Source: Alphaproteobacteria bacterium (GTDB lineage: Bacteria; Pseudomonadota; Alphaproteobacteria; BOG-932; Roseiterribacteraceae). From it: a stretch of DNA of 5,709 nt. Numbering within the stretch: the stretch's first letter is position 1; the number at the start of each line of letters is the position of its first letter. The notes below the pieces were generated by a model. The model had not been told where the DNA came from, searched no databases, and was given only the letters and a program-made list of their open reading frames with translations. The stretch lies in contig CAJCJC010000198.1 of the NCBI GenBank assembly GCA_903970575.1, forward strand, positions 1-5,709. The letters run 5' to 3'. The translations under genes were made by a program, and so were the position numbers. Shown piece by piece: positions 5,580 through 5,709 of the stretch.

Positions 5580-5709
5580 AACTTGGATCAGTATCTATCG
5601 AATTTACGCCGGAGAAAAGCGCAAATCGCCGATTCCGATAAGTAAATCACCGAGCGATTATGATAAATTTGATTAATAATAATTTCCGAAAAAACGCCGG
5701 GAAATAAAA
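5580..5709. other. AT-rich non-coding right end
   Basis: No frame in these bases is convincing, and stop codons are frequent on both strands. Positions 5641-5709 have 20 G or C in 69 bases. TTGATTAATAATAA (5670-5683) resembles one half of an FNR box, but the second half fails. This is probably the promoter region of a gene beyond the window or of the possible small ORF. Confidence 0.5.

Noticed and set aside
5670..5683. TTGATTAATAATAA as an FNR/Crp-type box
   Set aside because: Only the first half-site fits TTGAT-N4-ATCAA. The second half, AATAA, matches 3 of 5 bases in very AT-rich DNA.

Overview
The window looks like chromosomal DNA from a GC-rich alphaproteobacterium. This placement is an inference from the RF3, MscL and Crp/Fnr sequences, from a DUF6491-like lipoprotein, and from strong G/C preference at third codon positions. 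I cannot name a genus. All recognisable genes are intact except the first, which runs off the left edge. I see no insertion sequence, CRISPR array, tRNA or rRNA.

Layout from left to right. Positions 2-565 (minus) hold the first 188 residues of a secreted glycine-rich protein with a signal peptide and a pattern like the ALK/LTK-type glycine-rich domain. A 214-base spacer (566-779) carries its likely promoter and ribosome binding site. prfC (release factor 3) follows on the minus strand at 780-2396. It diverges from mscL, the large-conductance mechanosensitive channel (plus strand, 2521-2937). mscL converges tail to tail, with one base between stop codons, on a small DUF6491-like lipoprotein gene (minus, 2939-3340). 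Upstream of that, on the same strand, are an LLM-class putative F420/flavin-dependent oxidoreductase (3377-4267) and a Crp/Fnr-family regulator (4368-5111). Regulator, oxidoreductase and lipoprotein are head to tail with gaps of 100 and 36 bases and may form one transcription unit. There is no sequence proof that they share a function.

The right end (5112-5709) is mostly non-coding and differs in composition: 5251-5340 is only about 20% G+C by my count. It holds two perfect inverted repeats (5290-5308 and 5553-5579), a TATAAT hexamer on the minus strand, and one possible 61-codon ORF (5358-5543, minus) that I cannot identify.

Most of the window is ordinary housekeeping and stress-response gene content. 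The parts most worth a second look are the glycine-rich secreted protein at the left edge and the AT-rich, dyad-containing region upstream of the Crp/Fnr gene. I do not see convincing evidence of a complete undescribed multi-gene system.
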